Of a stretch of DNA of 20,285 nt, positions 1 to 9,008 are shown piece after piece. The notes beneath the pieces were generated by a model, which was given only the letters and a program-made list of their open reading frames with translations, did not search any database and was not told the origin of the DNA. How positions within the stretch are numbered: the stretch's first letter is position 1; every line of letters begins with the position of its first letter. The stretch comes from a virus. Made by a program: the position numbers and the translations under genes. Location of the stretch: the IMG/VR virus record IMGVR_UViG_3300012920_000370, positions 1 through 20,285 of that record; one strand, 5' to 3'.

Positions 1-605
1 AAACAAAGAACCTCGACGCACAGCAACAAGCTAATACACTTTCATACAACGCCTTGACTCAGGGTATCTTCAAGGATGCGGCAGAAGAAAACGCCCGTCA
101 ACAGTTCAACGCAAAGAACGAACTACAGGTCGAACAATTCTTTGCTGAGTTGGGTTCACAGGTTGAAACAGCCAATGCAAATCGGATGGCTGCAATGGAA
201 CAGTTCAACGTTGGTGAAGAAAACGCAATGAACCAGTTCAACGCAGCAATGGCTGACAACCGTGAGAAGTTCAACGCCAACATGCAGTTTGCTGTAGATC
301 AATCAAATACACAGTGGCGCAGACAAGTCAACACGGCTAACACTGCTGCCCAGAACGAAGCAAACCGACAAAACGTACAAAACGCCTTTAACGCATCACA
401 AAACGCACTAAATAATCTGTGGCAACAATACAGAGATAACGCAGCTTGGAATTTCCAAAAGGGTGAATCACAGCTTCAGCGACAGCATGAGGTCGGTATC
501 ATGGCTATGGAATTTGCCAACAGCGAGAAGCTATACGATAAGCAACAAAAGGATAACTTGGCTGCAGGTATCGGTAACTGGATTGCTGCTTGGATTGCAA
601 GTTAA
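1..605 (+). CDS. Virion-type protein built of 11-residue repeats (5' truncated)
   Basis: The frame is open from the first bases of the window (codons begin at base 3), so the start lies upstream; the in-frame TTG at 54 is not needed. The visible part is about 200 residues, very rich in Asn, Gln and Ala, with few charged clusters. It is made largely of consecutive 11-residue units carrying FNA or a related triplet, which suggests a long helical right-handed coiled coil. A short hydrophobic end (GIGNWIAAWIAS) closes the protein. It heads a + strand series of virion-type genes, 14 nt before the next start. I do not recognise a named family. By position it could be a T7 gp14-like internal virion protein or a fibre/stopper component; this is inference from context and repeat architecture only. 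Confidence 0.75.
   Translation, partial: TKNLDAQQQANTLSYNALTQGIFKDAAEENARQQFNAKNELQVEQFFAELGSQVETANANRMAAMEQFNVGEENAMNQFNAAMADNREKFNANMQFAVDQSNTQWRRQVNTANTAAQNEANRQNVQNAFNASQNALNNLWQQYRDNAAWNFQKGESQLQRQHEVGIMAMEFANSEKLYDKQQKDNLAAGIGNWIAAWIAS
99..494 (+). repeat. Twelve in-frame 33-nt (11-residue) protein repeats
   Basis: Starting at codon 99, the protein divides into twelve units of exactly 11 residues with no insertions: QQFNAKNELQV, EQFFAELGSQV, ETANANRMAAM, EQFNVGEENAM, NQFNAAMADNR, EKFNANMQFAV, DQSNTQWRRQV and so on. Position 4 is Asn in nine of the twelve. At DNA level, AGTTCAACG recurs at 103, 202, 235 and 268, always at multiples of 33. Hendecad periodicity is known to favour right-handed coiled coils. 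The last three units are degenerate. Confidence 0.8.
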
Positions 606-619
606 CAGGGAAATAAGCT

Positions 620-1099
620 ATGTCTTTTAGTTTAGGTAACATGCTGAGTACGGCATTTGAATTTGGTAAGGATTTGTTGTTTGGTAGTCCGGCAGCGGGA
701 CCACCGGGATTGAGTGGTAAGGCAGCAACTAGCGGTCTAATAGGGTCTGGCGGAAACTTGAGTGGCTTCATCAAAAAGGGCGCACAGATGTACTTAAAAG
801 GAACAGGTGCTGGGGACGAAGGGGGATACTTCCAAGCCCCTGAAATCAACATAAGAGAACGCCCCCGCTCTGTACAAGAATTAACTCGTGGTCAAGCTGT
901 TGGTCAAGTTCAACTCAGTGACATTCAGCGCACTTTATATTCTATGCCTGAAGTACAACGGGCTGCACAAATGATGCAAGCATCTAGCAATAGTCACGTC
1001 GCAAACCTTCGTGCCGCAACAGGCGTTGAACAGACCATCCGTCAGGGACGCAAGACGCTTGCCACTGAAACGCCCGAACTACGGGAGATAGATGTATAA
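620..1099 (+). CDS. Hypothetical virion-associated protein, 159 aa
   Basis: The ATG at 620 follows AGGG at 607-610 with a 9-nt spacer. The first 60 residues are rich in Gly, Ser, Ala and Phe (MSFSLGNMLSTAFEFGKDLL), like the small hydrophobic or membrane-interacting N-termini of phage internal virion proteins. The C-terminal half is polar and probably helical. There is no signal peptide with a cleavage site and no catalytic motif that I can see. Its stop codon overlaps the next start by one base (ATAATG), so translation of the two is likely coupled. It lies in a block of virion-type genes of T7 gp14-16-like size order, so a small internal or head-tail protein is the best guess. No family is recognised. 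Confidence 0.65.
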   Translation: MSFSLGNMLSTAFEFGKDLLFGSPAAGPPGLSGKAATSGLIGSGGNLSGFIKKGAQMYLKGTGAGDEGGYFQAPEINIRERPRSVQELTRGQAVGQVQLSDIQRTLYSMPEVQRAAQMMQASSNSHVANLRAATGVEQTIRQGRKTLATETPELREIDV

Positions 1100-1662
1100 T
1101 GAAACTAGATCCGTCACAGGCTCCTCGCGGCAGCATAGAGGCAAAAGATCCCTTTGCAATGGCACCACCGGGATACGGCCTAACCTCAGACAATCAACAG
1201 TGGCCGTGGGGACAACCCCCACAGATCGTTGATCCGCAACAGGCTTTGCAAACAGCTATAACTAAGCTAAACCGTAAAAAGAATAAGCGGGAACTGATGA
1301 AGCTGTTGATTGTCGGCGCGTCGGTTGAGGTGCTTGTCGAAGGATACATCTTTCAGGCATTTTCTGAAGGTCAGTTCACGCCGGATGTCGGTATGCTGAT
1401 CAAAGGACCGCTTGCAATGGTTATTTCTGGCATGGCTGAAGAAGAAGGTATCCCCTATCGCCTGTTCGAAAATGACAACGAACTTGAAAAAGACGAAATG
1501 GATGATGCAACCTTCTTCCGTATGATGAAGCAGAACAACCCACAAATGTTCTCTATCATCCGTGAAAAGATCAATGCAGACATTCGTAGTGGCTACGTTC
1601 CAGAAGAGCCACAAGAAGAAAACTTTATGAACATGAAACCGACTATGGAAGAGGCGGAGTAA
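1099..1662 (+). CDS. Conserved virion-type protein of unknown function, 187 aa
   Basis: The ATG at 1099 shares one base with the preceding stop; GGGAG at 1083-1087 lies 11 nt upstream. The N-terminus is Pro/Gly-rich (MAPPGYGLTSDNQQWPWGQ), followed by a helical, partly hydrophobic middle (LIVGASVEVLVEGYIFQAF, then TPDVGMLIKGPLAMVISGMA). The C-terminal 70 residues are strongly acidic. From memory, the pattern of a PPG...W/F-P-W/Y-PP head followed by a 'G.FTPDVA.LIK.P' core resembles small proteins common in marine podophages and cyanophages next to their internal virion genes; I know no established function. The next gene starts 3 nt after the stop, so it is co-transcribed with the large internal proteins. 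A virion component or assembly factor is likely. Confidence 0.65.
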   Translation: MKLDPSQAPRGSIEAKDPFAMAPPGYGLTSDNQQWPWGQPPQIVDPQQALQTAITKLNRKKNKRELMKLLIVGASVEVLVEGYIFQAFSEGQFTPDVGMLIKGPLAMVISGMAEEEGIPYRLFENDNELEKDEMDDATFFRMMKQNNPQMFSIIREKINADIRSGYVPEEPQEENFMNMKPTMEEAE

Positions 1663-1665
1663 GCT

Positions 1666-3837
1666 ATGGGTATTGGCGCAGCGTTTGCTACTGGCCTTGT
1701 AAAAGGCTTCACACAAAACATTCAAGAAGAAAAGGCACGTCGGTTAGCCGAACAACAGAAGATTGACGCTTTCGAACAGACCGCTCTCCAGTCGGTTTTG
1801 ACTGGCAAGGCAACCAAATCTGGTTACGATGCGGTATCTAAGCTTATCAAATCCGCACAACAACAAATCGATGAACGTCCAAATATCGACATATTTGGTC
1901 GTGCAACCGACGGAATTGATATAGATTTTGCAAGCTTGCAAGGCACCCTAGAAGATGCCACACAGGACTATGTTATGATTGGTTCTGTGAGATTAGATGT
2001 TAATGAAAAGTATTTTGATCCGGCATCTGATGCTCAAGATAAAGCCAACATATCTATGGATTCCTTAAACAACAAGATGGCTACCCCAGCTTTACGGAAC
2101 GAATTTCTAAGTCAGTTTAAGACAGAAGATGATGTTCGTGCACTAGAAACTATGTATAGAGGACAGCTTGGTCAGTGGATCAGAACCCGTGCTTTCGATC
2201 AAGAAGGCAAAAAGATGATAAATATAGATCCGTCAGACAGTTTGCCTATTCATACACCACTATCTGAATTCTTGGGTTGGGGTGTTGATAAGGAGTACGA
2301 ACTTGCTCGTGAAGCAGCAGCCAGAAAATTAGGTACAGGTTCAACCGACATTCCATCTAACTACGCTTTGCTGCCTGTCGGTTTAGGCGGAAACAAAGGA
2401 TCTGTAGCTGTACCTTTTGCAGATTTAGGGTTTACTGAGCCAGATCAAATAGCGGGTCTTGAAGGTCTTGCTAAATTTCAAAAGATGGATACGCAAAAAT
2501 TTCTGTACAACTACGCCGCGCAGTTTGACAATCAAGTAGACTTTATGAAGGGCTTGTCTCATTCGGTTAAGTTGTTTAACTTGAATGCTGCTAACCCAAA
2601 AAGCGGGGACGATAACTACAACGTCGGTCAGTATCTGATGTCTCAGCCAGATTTAAAGGATGACGCCCTTGCTCGTGCGTATGCAATGACACCATTTGTT
2701 GTTGATCTTAGAAGCCCACAAGAACGCACTATGGCAAAGATAGGTTTTGAAGCGTATAAGTCTCTACCATTCAAAGAAGAGTTCGAAAAGTTAACAGGTC
2801 AAAAGTTAGATGCTTTCCAAGAGAGATCAACCAGCCTGTTTAAAGCACGTAAAAATCTTACGGGTCTTCTTGAAAAGATAGATGCAACAGGTTTAAAAGT
2901 AGAAGGTGTAGTCGCAAATACATTTCAATCTATATACGGATTCTTTGGTCAGTCTGGTACCATAGACCAAATAAGAAACTTGGTGGTAGGTCGTAACGGC
3001 TATACGGACGAAAAGTCTGCTATGAAGATAGATGATTTTATGAAAGAGCAATTAACAGACGTATCTGATGATGTAGCAGCGGCTCGTACTCTTGCATTTA
3101 TCGCAGCAGGTGATTTGGCACGTGCCGAAGATCCTAGCGGCAGACTTTCTGACCAAGACTTTATACGTAACTATAGAAAGTTAGGTATCAATGCTTCTGG
3201 TACGGTAGACAACCAAATTGCAGCTATTAAAACCGTCCTAGATGAAGTTAACATGAAGTACCGCGAAGTAGAGGTCTTAAATCAAATTGTATCTCGTGGT
3301 ATAGGTGGTAACCTAACTCCGGGAGATCGCAAGCTTTTGCAAGGCGATGCTCGTGCAAAATCCTTTGTTCGACTGTACTATGATTCTGGTGGACAAGTAG
3401 AAGAGACACAAGCAGCACCTGTTCTACCTAGCTTCGAATCGGTCACAACAAACACTGATCGTTACGAGCCATACTCTTTGTACGTTGGAAAAGATGGTGG
3501 AACAGTGTACAGAGATAAACAGACAAGTGCTTTGATTATCACATCCAATGGTGCCGTTACACAGCAGTTTGCTAAAGGCGATAGCACAAGACAAGCATTC
3601 ACTAGCGGGGCACTTGTTAGAAACAGTGCTGGTGCTCCCGGCGGTCCAGCCCCTACGGGTGCCCAATCAACTTCATCACCACAACCTGCTCCCGCTACTG
3701 GCACAATTGAATACCTAGATGTTGCAGGAAAAGAATCAGGAAACAACCAACAAGGGTACACCTTAGAGGGTTATCCCGGTAAGTACAAGAAGATGACTCG
3801 CCCAGACGGAACTCAATACTTTGAACCCATAAAATAA
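1666..3837 (+). CDS. Probable internal virion (ejection) protein, 723 aa
   Basis: The ATG at 1666 has GGCGGAG ending at 1659, spacer 6. The product is 723 residues, close to the size of T7 gp15 (about 750), and sits directly before a very large protein, as gp15 precedes gp16. The first 45 residues are amphipathic helix (GLVKGFTQNIQEEKARRLAEQ). Around residue 480 there is an ARTLAFIAAGDLARAEDPSG segment of a type often seen in large marine phage virion proteins. Residues about 650-680 are a Pro/Ala/Gly/Ser linker leading to a small Tyr/Gly-rich end domain. No enzymatic motif, signal peptide or obvious membrane span was found. Assignment as an ejectosome/inner-core protein rests on size, order and composition, not on a matched domain. 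Confidence 0.6.
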   Translation: MGIGAAFATGLVKGFTQNIQEEKARRLAEQQKIDAFEQTALQSVLTGKATKSGYDAVSKLIKSAQQQIDERPNIDIFGRATDGIDIDFASLQGTLEDATQDYVMIGSVRLDVNEKYFDPASDAQDKANISMDSLNNKMATPALRNEFLSQFKTEDDVRALETMYRGQLGQWIRTRAFDQEGKKMINIDPSDSLPIHTPLSEFLGWGVDKEYELAREAAARKLGTGSTDIPSNYALLPVGLGGNKGSVAVPFADLGFTEPDQIAGLEGLAKFQKMDTQKFLYNYAAQFDNQVDFMKGLSHSVKLFNLNAANPKSGDDNYNVGQYLMSQPDLKDDALARAYAMTPFVVDLRSPQERTMAKIGFEAYKSLPFKEEFEKLTGQKLDAFQERSTSLFKARKNLTGLLEKIDATGLKVEGVVANTFQSIYGFFGQSGTIDQIRNLVVGRNGYTDEKSAMKIDDFMKEQLTDVSDDVAAARTLAFIAAGDLARAEDPSGRLSDQDFIRNYRKLGINASGTVDNQIAAIKTVLDEVNMKYREVEVLNQIVSRGIGGNLTPGDRKLLQGDARAKSFVRLYYDSGGQVEETQAAPVLPSFESVTTNTDRYEPYSLYVGKDGGTVYRDKQTSALIITSNGAVTQQFAKGDSTRQAFTSGALVRNSAGAPGGPAPTGAQSTSSPQPAPATGTIEYLDVAGKESGNNQQGYTLEGYPGKYKKMTRPDGTQYFEPIK

Positions 3838-3845
3838 GGTTGACA

Positions 3846-6800
3846 ATGGCTTTAGATTCTACATTACCAGTCGGTTTCCAAGAACCAGTTGAAGCAACAC
3901 CAACAGACGTTGAGGCAGTTCCATCCCCAGAAGGTGTGACCATACCAACAACGACAGTTGATTTGCCAACGCTTGCAGCCGAAGACATAGCTGCACAACG
4001 GGGTACATCCAGATCAGCACAAGATTTGTCCAACGACTTTCGCTCGTTGATGAACAGCAAGTCCTACGAGGAGATTGCTGCTTCTGGTGTTGAAATGATT
4101 GGTGATGAGGTGCTTACACCTAGTCGGATTCAGGAAATCAATGCTGACCCCGGTTTGTACAGTGCCCTTGAATACGAATATATCACACAAAAGTCAATCC
4201 CAGAACAAGACCCAGCAAAACCTGCTGTGCCGTTTTCTAGCCCAGATTACACAGAAGTCCGGTTACCTGAATGGACAGACGACTACAGCGCAGACTTCAA
4301 GTCTATTCTTACTGACGCGGTAAAAAACCGACAGAAGGTAGCTGCCCTAATTTCTGAAACCAACCCAAATCTCACCCGTCGGGGTCAAGACCTAATTCTT
4401 TCGCAGTTCAAGACTGGAGATACCCTGACTGAGTTTCTTCGGGCCGGAGAAGATTTGCCGGGGGAACTTTTCAGATTGCCTCTTATTGTAGGTATGGCAA
4501 GTAGTGCAGAAGGTGCTTTAAGAGATGCCTTTGTAGGAGCAGTGTTTGACGATAAAGATTTTGATACCACCGTTGTAGAATCTTTTGGTAAACGAATGAG
4601 CCAAAAAGGTTGGATGCGAGAATACGACAGACTACTAGACGATACCGTTGTGCTAAATAGTAGCCGTGCATCACTAAAGCGGGAATATAAAAAGAAGTTT
4701 ATAGCTGAGTACGGCGAAGATGCTTGGCGCGAAGATCATCAAGTTCCTTTGATAGAGGTAGTAGATGGTAAAGCGCAGTACAAGCTAGATGAAAATGGCA
4801 ACGTTGAGTACAGGGATGTCGATTTGGACGACGCCTCTGCAGACGGTATCTTAGAACTTGCCTACAAAGAATTACCCGCAAGCAGTAAGGCAGCTTTGTT
4901 CTTTGCTGAACAAGCCCCATTTACTTTTGTAGGCACTGCTATTGCTGTTTCTCGTTCAACAAAAACAATTAACAACATTCAAGCTGCACGAAAATCCGAT
5001 ACAATAAAATACGCAGATAAAACAGATTATGACGTGTATAAATCGCTTCGCGCTGAGAAAAAAGCAGGTATACTATCACCATTTAAAGGTGCTCTTAACT
5101 TCTTTACATTGGGCAACATAAGAGCAAAGGGCCGTATTGAAAAAGGCCAACAGATGACTGCTCATCAAGCCACCATATCTCGCTACGAAGATGACATACT
5201 TGAAATAAACAAACGCTTAGAAGATCCAAACTTAAATGATGTTCAACGTATAGAACTTGGAAAACAGCGGAATGTTTTACAGACAAATCTTCGTGGTTAT
5301 CAATTGCGTAAGGGCACGGGTACAATAAACAGCCCATACATGCGTAGTGTAGCAGCCGACGATGTTTTGATTTCCACTGCAGTCGGTTTAGGTGCAGCCG
5401 CACTACCGACAGACTTTACCGCATTTGGTGTAGATGGCGACACAATAGTCGGTATCACAGCCCCTATCTTTGCACCGTCTGTGTCACGTCTTGCAGTTTG
5501 GGGTGGCAGTAAAGCAATAAATACAATTACCGACAACACCATAAAGGATGTTGGTTTGATGCTGGAAAATTCAGACTTCCTTCCATTCATCACACAAGGC
5601 ACCCTTGTAAAAGGTGACGAAGCAAAGATGCGTTCTGTTATGACTGAGATGGGACGTGCCGTAACCGACCAAGATGTAGCAGCCTTTACTCAGCTAAACA
5701 GACTGTTCAACCAGATGACGCCTGAGTATAGGGAAAAAGCCTACCAGTCTCTTCTTGACTACAACAAAATGATCAACGGTTTCCGTGACGATATGTTTGC
5801 AGTCGGTATGTCAGAGGAAGCAATTGCTGAAGCTTTACCTACATTACACTTGACTGTAGCACAAGCGACAGGTATTGCCCCGCTTCTTGCCTTTCAAAAG
5901 ACTGCTATTCAAGATTTGAATGCAGCTAATCTTTCCAAAAAGATGCCGGAAATTATGGAAACTATCGGTGCCGAAGAAGCTACCTTAGAAGGCATGACAA
6001 CAAACCTGAATCTCTTAAAGGACTTGATTCGCAAGAATTCAGGCGTAGATTTAGATTCGAACGTCGGTTTACAGCAGTTGATGAACGACACTGCAGAAAG
6101 TATTGCATTCCAGCAGGGAAACCTGAATAAAAAGAAACAGGAGATGTACCTTGCCCTACAAAACTACATCGACAACGTAGGTGTAACAGATGGTATAGAT
6201 ACCGACACTATAGATAAGCTTGTTGAGTTAGAAACTATCTTGGATACTGGGGAAGTTGCTGGTATCATAAGTCGTGGTGATCGTGTAACAAAAGTACACA
6301 ATCGCATAATTAAGTCTGCAGAAACAGAACTTCAAGCCATACAAGATCTATCATCGGACATGGACGACTTAACATTTAACAAAGAGTTCCGCCGTATTGC
6401 CGACATAATGTTCGACGCAGAGTATGGCAGACGTAAAGCCCTTGCGTCTGCTGAATACCGCAAGGTCGATGAAATGGTAGGTGCAGATACTCTAGACATG
6501 ACAGACGTTATGCGTCGGTTAGTTGATATGACAGAAGACATGAAAGACGAACCTCTGTCTGTAGTATTCGGCGGCATGAAGGGTTTCTTTAGCAAAGCGG
6601 GTGGCAAGGATCTTCACAATGCTATGCGTAACATGGCACGTCGTGGCTTACTTGCAGAATTCGGAGAAGATACCATCACGGCTTTGATTACGCAGCGACG
6701 TGAAGTAGACGGCTTAGAAAACTTTGGCTACATAGACTTGGCTTTGGAACTGGCTGAAAACAGCACAGAACCCCTGCAGTTCTTTGCGGCTAAACCATCT

Positions 6801-8423
6801 GAAGTTGAAAATGTCTATAGGTATTTCCGCGACAGAGCCATTACCTTGAACCGACAGTCCAAGAATCCTGCACGTCTAGAGGCGGACATAACTGAAGAAT
6901 TCAAAGATACTATCAATGAGGTGTACAGCAACTACGATCCTGCAGTACGCAGACAGATTGAAAAGGCACGTCAGACCTATCAAAATAACGTTGGTAACAG
7001 GGTTGATAAGGGACGCTATGCACAGGTGGTTCGTGACGGACGCGAACGTAAGAACCCAGCAGATGAAACCCGGCGGTACTATTATCCTGATGAAACCAAA
7101 GCCCCAGAAGCACCATTCCTCAAGATTGCAAGCCTCGCTGTAAAAATTATGGATGAAGCTGATCCGGCAGAAAGTTTAGCAGCTATTGCAAAAGAACGTG
7201 ACCGTATTATGTACCTTCTAGGCGGTACAAAAAATGCTGATAACAGGTTGGTTTTTGATTTCCGTGATCCAGTACAAAAGCGTAATGCCTATCTAGCCCA
7301 GCAGATGCTAGAAACCATGATTGGTAAAAAAATATCCAACAAGATGGCACAGGATGCGGACTTGGCTATTGATATCTTAAACGAGGGTATGGACGTAGCA
7401 AGCAAGAAGCTACCTTACAACTTTTCAAAAGCTAAACGAATCGTTGACATTGAAAATGAACTACGAGTCGGTTACATTGATGAGCAAGGTGTGTTCCAAA
7501 GCACAGGCGGTGTTGAACTAGACGCAATTAAGAACCGTGCCGCAAGCTTTGACAAAATTATGCAAACCAATAAGGATGCACAAGTCGAATATGAAGCTAT
7601 TCGTAAGCGGGTTGATGTAACATCCGGTGTACTTGGGATTGCACAAAAGAAAGAGTTGGATGCAATCAACGAAACGATTGGCCAGCTTTCACAAAACACA
7701 AAGTTAATAAACAACCCCAAAGCCTTCTATTCAGAGTTCTTTGAAAACGCCACCCCAGAAAGCTACAATAACACAGTAGCTGAATTTGTAGCACAGAGTG
7801 GCGGCAAACTGACAGAAGACCAAGTACGCGAAAGCATGAAGTATATGTATCTGCGTGGTATCTTTGAACGTGGTGGTGTGCAGACAGGTTTGGATGCCCC
7901 ATCGGGTCGGTTGCGTGGTGACGTAACAAAGATCAATACGTTTATCGATGACGTATCTGATCCACGTCGTGCAGAGGTTATGACAGCAGTGCTAGGTAAA
8001 GATCATGTAGATCAATTGAAACGTATCGCACGTTGGTCTAGCTACAGCATGGGGGATGCCTTAGACTTCCGTGCAGGTCGGGCAACAAAGGGTATGTCAC
8101 TAGACTCTGTATTCTCTCGCGTGTTTAATATTGCACGAGGTATGGTTAGCCCACTTTATGTCGGTACTGAAGCAGCTACCCGCATGATGCTAGAAAACAA
8201 ACAGAACTTAATCAACTTGGCTCTTAGTGACAGACAAGCTGCAGAGTTTATGGCAAACGTTTTAACTAATCCAGAACGTCTGACTGAGTTGGACATCGAA
8301 ACATTTGGCTTACGTGTACAGAACTATCTTGCACGAGCCGCAGCAGAGGGAGCAGTTAAGATTCCATCTGTACAAGAAAGATATGGTATTACTGAGGAGA
8401 AAAATGATGAAACAGTACAATAA
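3846..8423 (+). CDS. Very large internal virion / DNA-ejection protein, 1525 aa
   Basis: I chose the ATG at 3846: AAGG at 3836-3839 lies 6 nt before it and overlaps the previous stop. The TTG at 3840 lies almost on that site and is less plausible. At 1525 residues it is comparable with or larger than T7 gp16 (about 1300) and follows a gp15-sized gene. The N-terminus is Pro/Thr/acidic. Hydrophobic stretches occur near residues 348-372 (ALFFAEQAPFTFVGTAIAV) and 507-560 (ISTAVGLGAAALPTDF and onward) inside long helical charged regions; such segments could enter the host membrane. The end (about 1420-1525, with ARGMVSPLYVGTEAATRMML) resembles the C-termini of large internal proteins in marine podophages. 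No lytic transglycosylase motif was recognised. It overlaps the next gene by 20 nt. Confidence 0.65.
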   Translation: MALDSTLPVGFQEPVEATPTDVEAVPSPEGVTIPTTTVDLPTLAAEDIAAQRGTSRSAQDLSNDFRSLMNSKSYEEIAASGVEMIGDEVLTPSRIQEINADPGLYSALEYEYITQKSIPEQDPAKPAVPFSSPDYTEVRLPEWTDDYSADFKSILTDAVKNRQKVAALISETNPNLTRRGQDLILSQFKTGDTLTEFLRAGEDLPGELFRLPLIVGMASSAEGALRDAFVGAVFDDKDFDTTVVESFGKRMSQKGWMREYDRLLDDTVVLNSSRASLKREYKKKFIAEYGEDAWREDHQVPLIEVVDGKAQYKLDENGNVEYRDVDLDDASADGILELAYKELPASSKAALFFAEQAPFTFVGTAIAVSRSTKTINNIQAARKSDTIKYADKTDYDVYKSLRAEKKAGILSPFKGALNFFTLGNIRAKGRIEKGQQMTAHQATISRYEDDILEINKRLEDPNLNDVQRIELGKQRNVLQTNLRGYQLRKGTGTINSPYMRSVAADDVLISTAVGLGAAALPTDFTAFGVDGDTIVGITAPIFAPSVSRLAVWGGSKAINTITDNTIKDVGLMLENSDFLPFITQGTLVKGDEAKMRSVMTEMGRAVTDQDVAAFTQLNRLFNQMTPEYREKAYQSLLDYNKMINGFRDDMFAVGMSEEAIAEALPTLHLTVAQATGIAPLLAFQKTAIQDLNAANLSKKMPEIMETIGAEEATLEGMTTNLNLLKDLIRKNSGVDLDSNVGLQQLMNDTAESIAFQQGNLNKKKQEMYLALQNYIDNVGVTDGIDTDTIDKLVELETILDTGEVAGIISRGDRVTKVHNRIIKSAETELQAIQDLSSDMDDLTFNKEFRRIADIMFDAEYGRRKALASAEYRKVDEMVGADTLDMTDVMRRLVDMTEDMKDEPLSVVFGGMKGFFSKAGGKDLHNAMRNMARRGLLAEFGEDTITALITQRREVDGLENFGYIDLALELAENSTEPLQFFAAKPSEVENVYRYFRDRAITLNRQSKNPARLEADITEEFKDTINEVYSNYDPAVRRQIEKARQTYQNNVGNRVDKGRYAQVVRDGRERKNPADETRRYYYPDETKAPEAPFLKIASLAVKIMDEADPAESLAAIAKERDRIMYLLGGTKNADNRLVFDFRDPVQKRNAYLAQQMLETMIGKKISNKMAQDADLAIDILNEGMDVASKKLPYNFSKAKRIVDIENELRVGYIDEQGVFQSTGGVELDAIKNRAASFDKIMQTNKDAQVEYEAIRKRVDVTSGVLGIAQKKELDAINETIGQLSQNTKLINNPKAFYSEFFENATPESYNNTVAEFVAQSGGKLTEDQVRESMKYMYLRGIFERGGVQTGLDAPSGRLRGDVTKINTFIDDVSDPRRAEVMTAVLGKDHVDQLKRIARWSSYSMGDALDFRAGRATKGMSLDSVFSRVFNIARGMVSPLYVGTEAATRMMLENKQNLINLALSDRQAAEFMANVLTNPERLTELDIETFGLRVQNYLARAAAEGAVKIPSVQERYGITEEKNDETVQ

Positions 8424-8799
8424 CGGCCCACGCAAGGGTATGATGTATGGCGGTGCAACCCGTCGCAAACCTATGATGTACGGCGGCACAGCAACCAAGC
8501 CCCCTAAGAAAGCACAGATGGGCGGCATGATGTCGGCTCCAGAGCCACTATTTAAACCAGCGATGGGTATGCCAAAGCCTGACAGAGCCATGATGGGTAT
8601 GGCAAAAGGGGGACTTGCCGGAGGTATTAAAGCTACAAAGAAGAAGGAGAAAACAGATAGACAGCTATTGGCTGAATCAGATCCTACAAGAAAAACTCCG
8701 TTTGGTATGTTGAGTGTGAAGGCGGGAATGGACAAAAACCCAAACCCAACTCAAGCAGATAGAATTGCTGGAGCTAAGATGAGGAAAAAGCGTGGCTAG
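8404..8799 (+). CDS. Met/Gly-rich basic small protein, 131 aa
   Basis: The start is ATG at 8404 (or the adjacent ATG at 8407) behind GAGGAG at 8394-8399, inside the last codons of the preceding gene. The longer in-frame extension to 8305 would overlap that gene by over 100 nt and is rejected. The protein is strongly basic and very rich in Met, Gly and Lys, with two MMYGG repeats in the first 32 residues followed by QMGGMM, MGMPK and MGMAKGG. It ends in a basic MRKKRG tail. Such low-complexity basic proteins near the end of virion operons might bind nucleic acid or decorate the capsid, but nothing here proves a function. It overlaps the next small gene by 8 nt. Confidence 0.7.
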   Translation: MMKQYNNGPRKGMMYGGATRRKPMMYGGTATKPPKKAQMGGMMSAPEPLFKPAMGMPKPDRAMMGMAKGGLAGGIKATKKKEKTDRQLLAESDPTRKTPFGMLSVKAGMDKNPNPTQADRIAGAKMRKKRG

Positions 8800-8953
8800 G
8801 AAAGTTGTTCGTGCCCCAGAGGGCTATCACTGGATGAAGCAGGGCAAGCAGTTTGTCCTGATGAAAAACCCCAAAGACGGGTATAAGCGTCATCGGGGTT
8901 CGTTCTTGAATGCACGATTCGAAATAATTAAGGAACACAAAAAGAAAAAGTAA
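8792..8953 (+). CDS. Small basic protein, 53 aa (GTG start)
   Basis: A short frame begins at GTG 8792, preceded by GAGGA at 8781-8785 with a 6-nt spacer, and ends at TAA 8951-8953. It reads MARKVVRAPEGYHWMKQGKQ and finishes with KEHKKKK. It is highly basic and aromatic-rich in the middle, with no Cys. The good ribosome site, the 8-nt overlap with the upstream gene and the location exactly filling the space before the convergent operon all argue that it is real. Function is unknown; it is the last gene of the rightward virion operon. Confidence 0.7.
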   Translation: MARKVVRAPEGYHWMKQGKQFVLMKNPKDGYKRHRGSFLNARFEIIKEHKKKK

Positions 8954-9008
8954 CCTCAGATATAGGTGCGGGATTTCTCCATCATTTCATCACCCATCGA
9001 TCTGAGGT
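8938..9008 (-). terminator. Rho-independent-type terminator of the leftward operon
   Basis: On the minus strand, a 9-bp stem (ACCTCAGAT at 9008-9000 with ATCTGAGGT at 8961-8953) encloses a 38-nt loop that can form an inner GGTG/CACC pairing. It is followed by TACTTTTTCTTTTTG. The stem contains the stop codon of the 74-aa gene. The long loop makes it an atypical intrinsic terminator. On the + strand the hairpin is not followed by a T-run, so it should act mainly on leftward transcripts. Confidence 0.55.

Noticed and set aside
505-852. Minus-strand 115-codon frame and similar long antisense frames under the + strand virion genes (for example 1267-1725, 3462-4060)
   Set aside because: They lie antisense to well supported genes, have no ribosome site or family resemblance and show compositions expected of complement reading.
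3839-3845. GTTGACA at 3839 as another copy of the shared promoter
   Set aside because: It lies between a stop and the start of the 1525-aa gene, lacks AAGGT and TATCGAT, and serves as part of the ribosome-site spacer.
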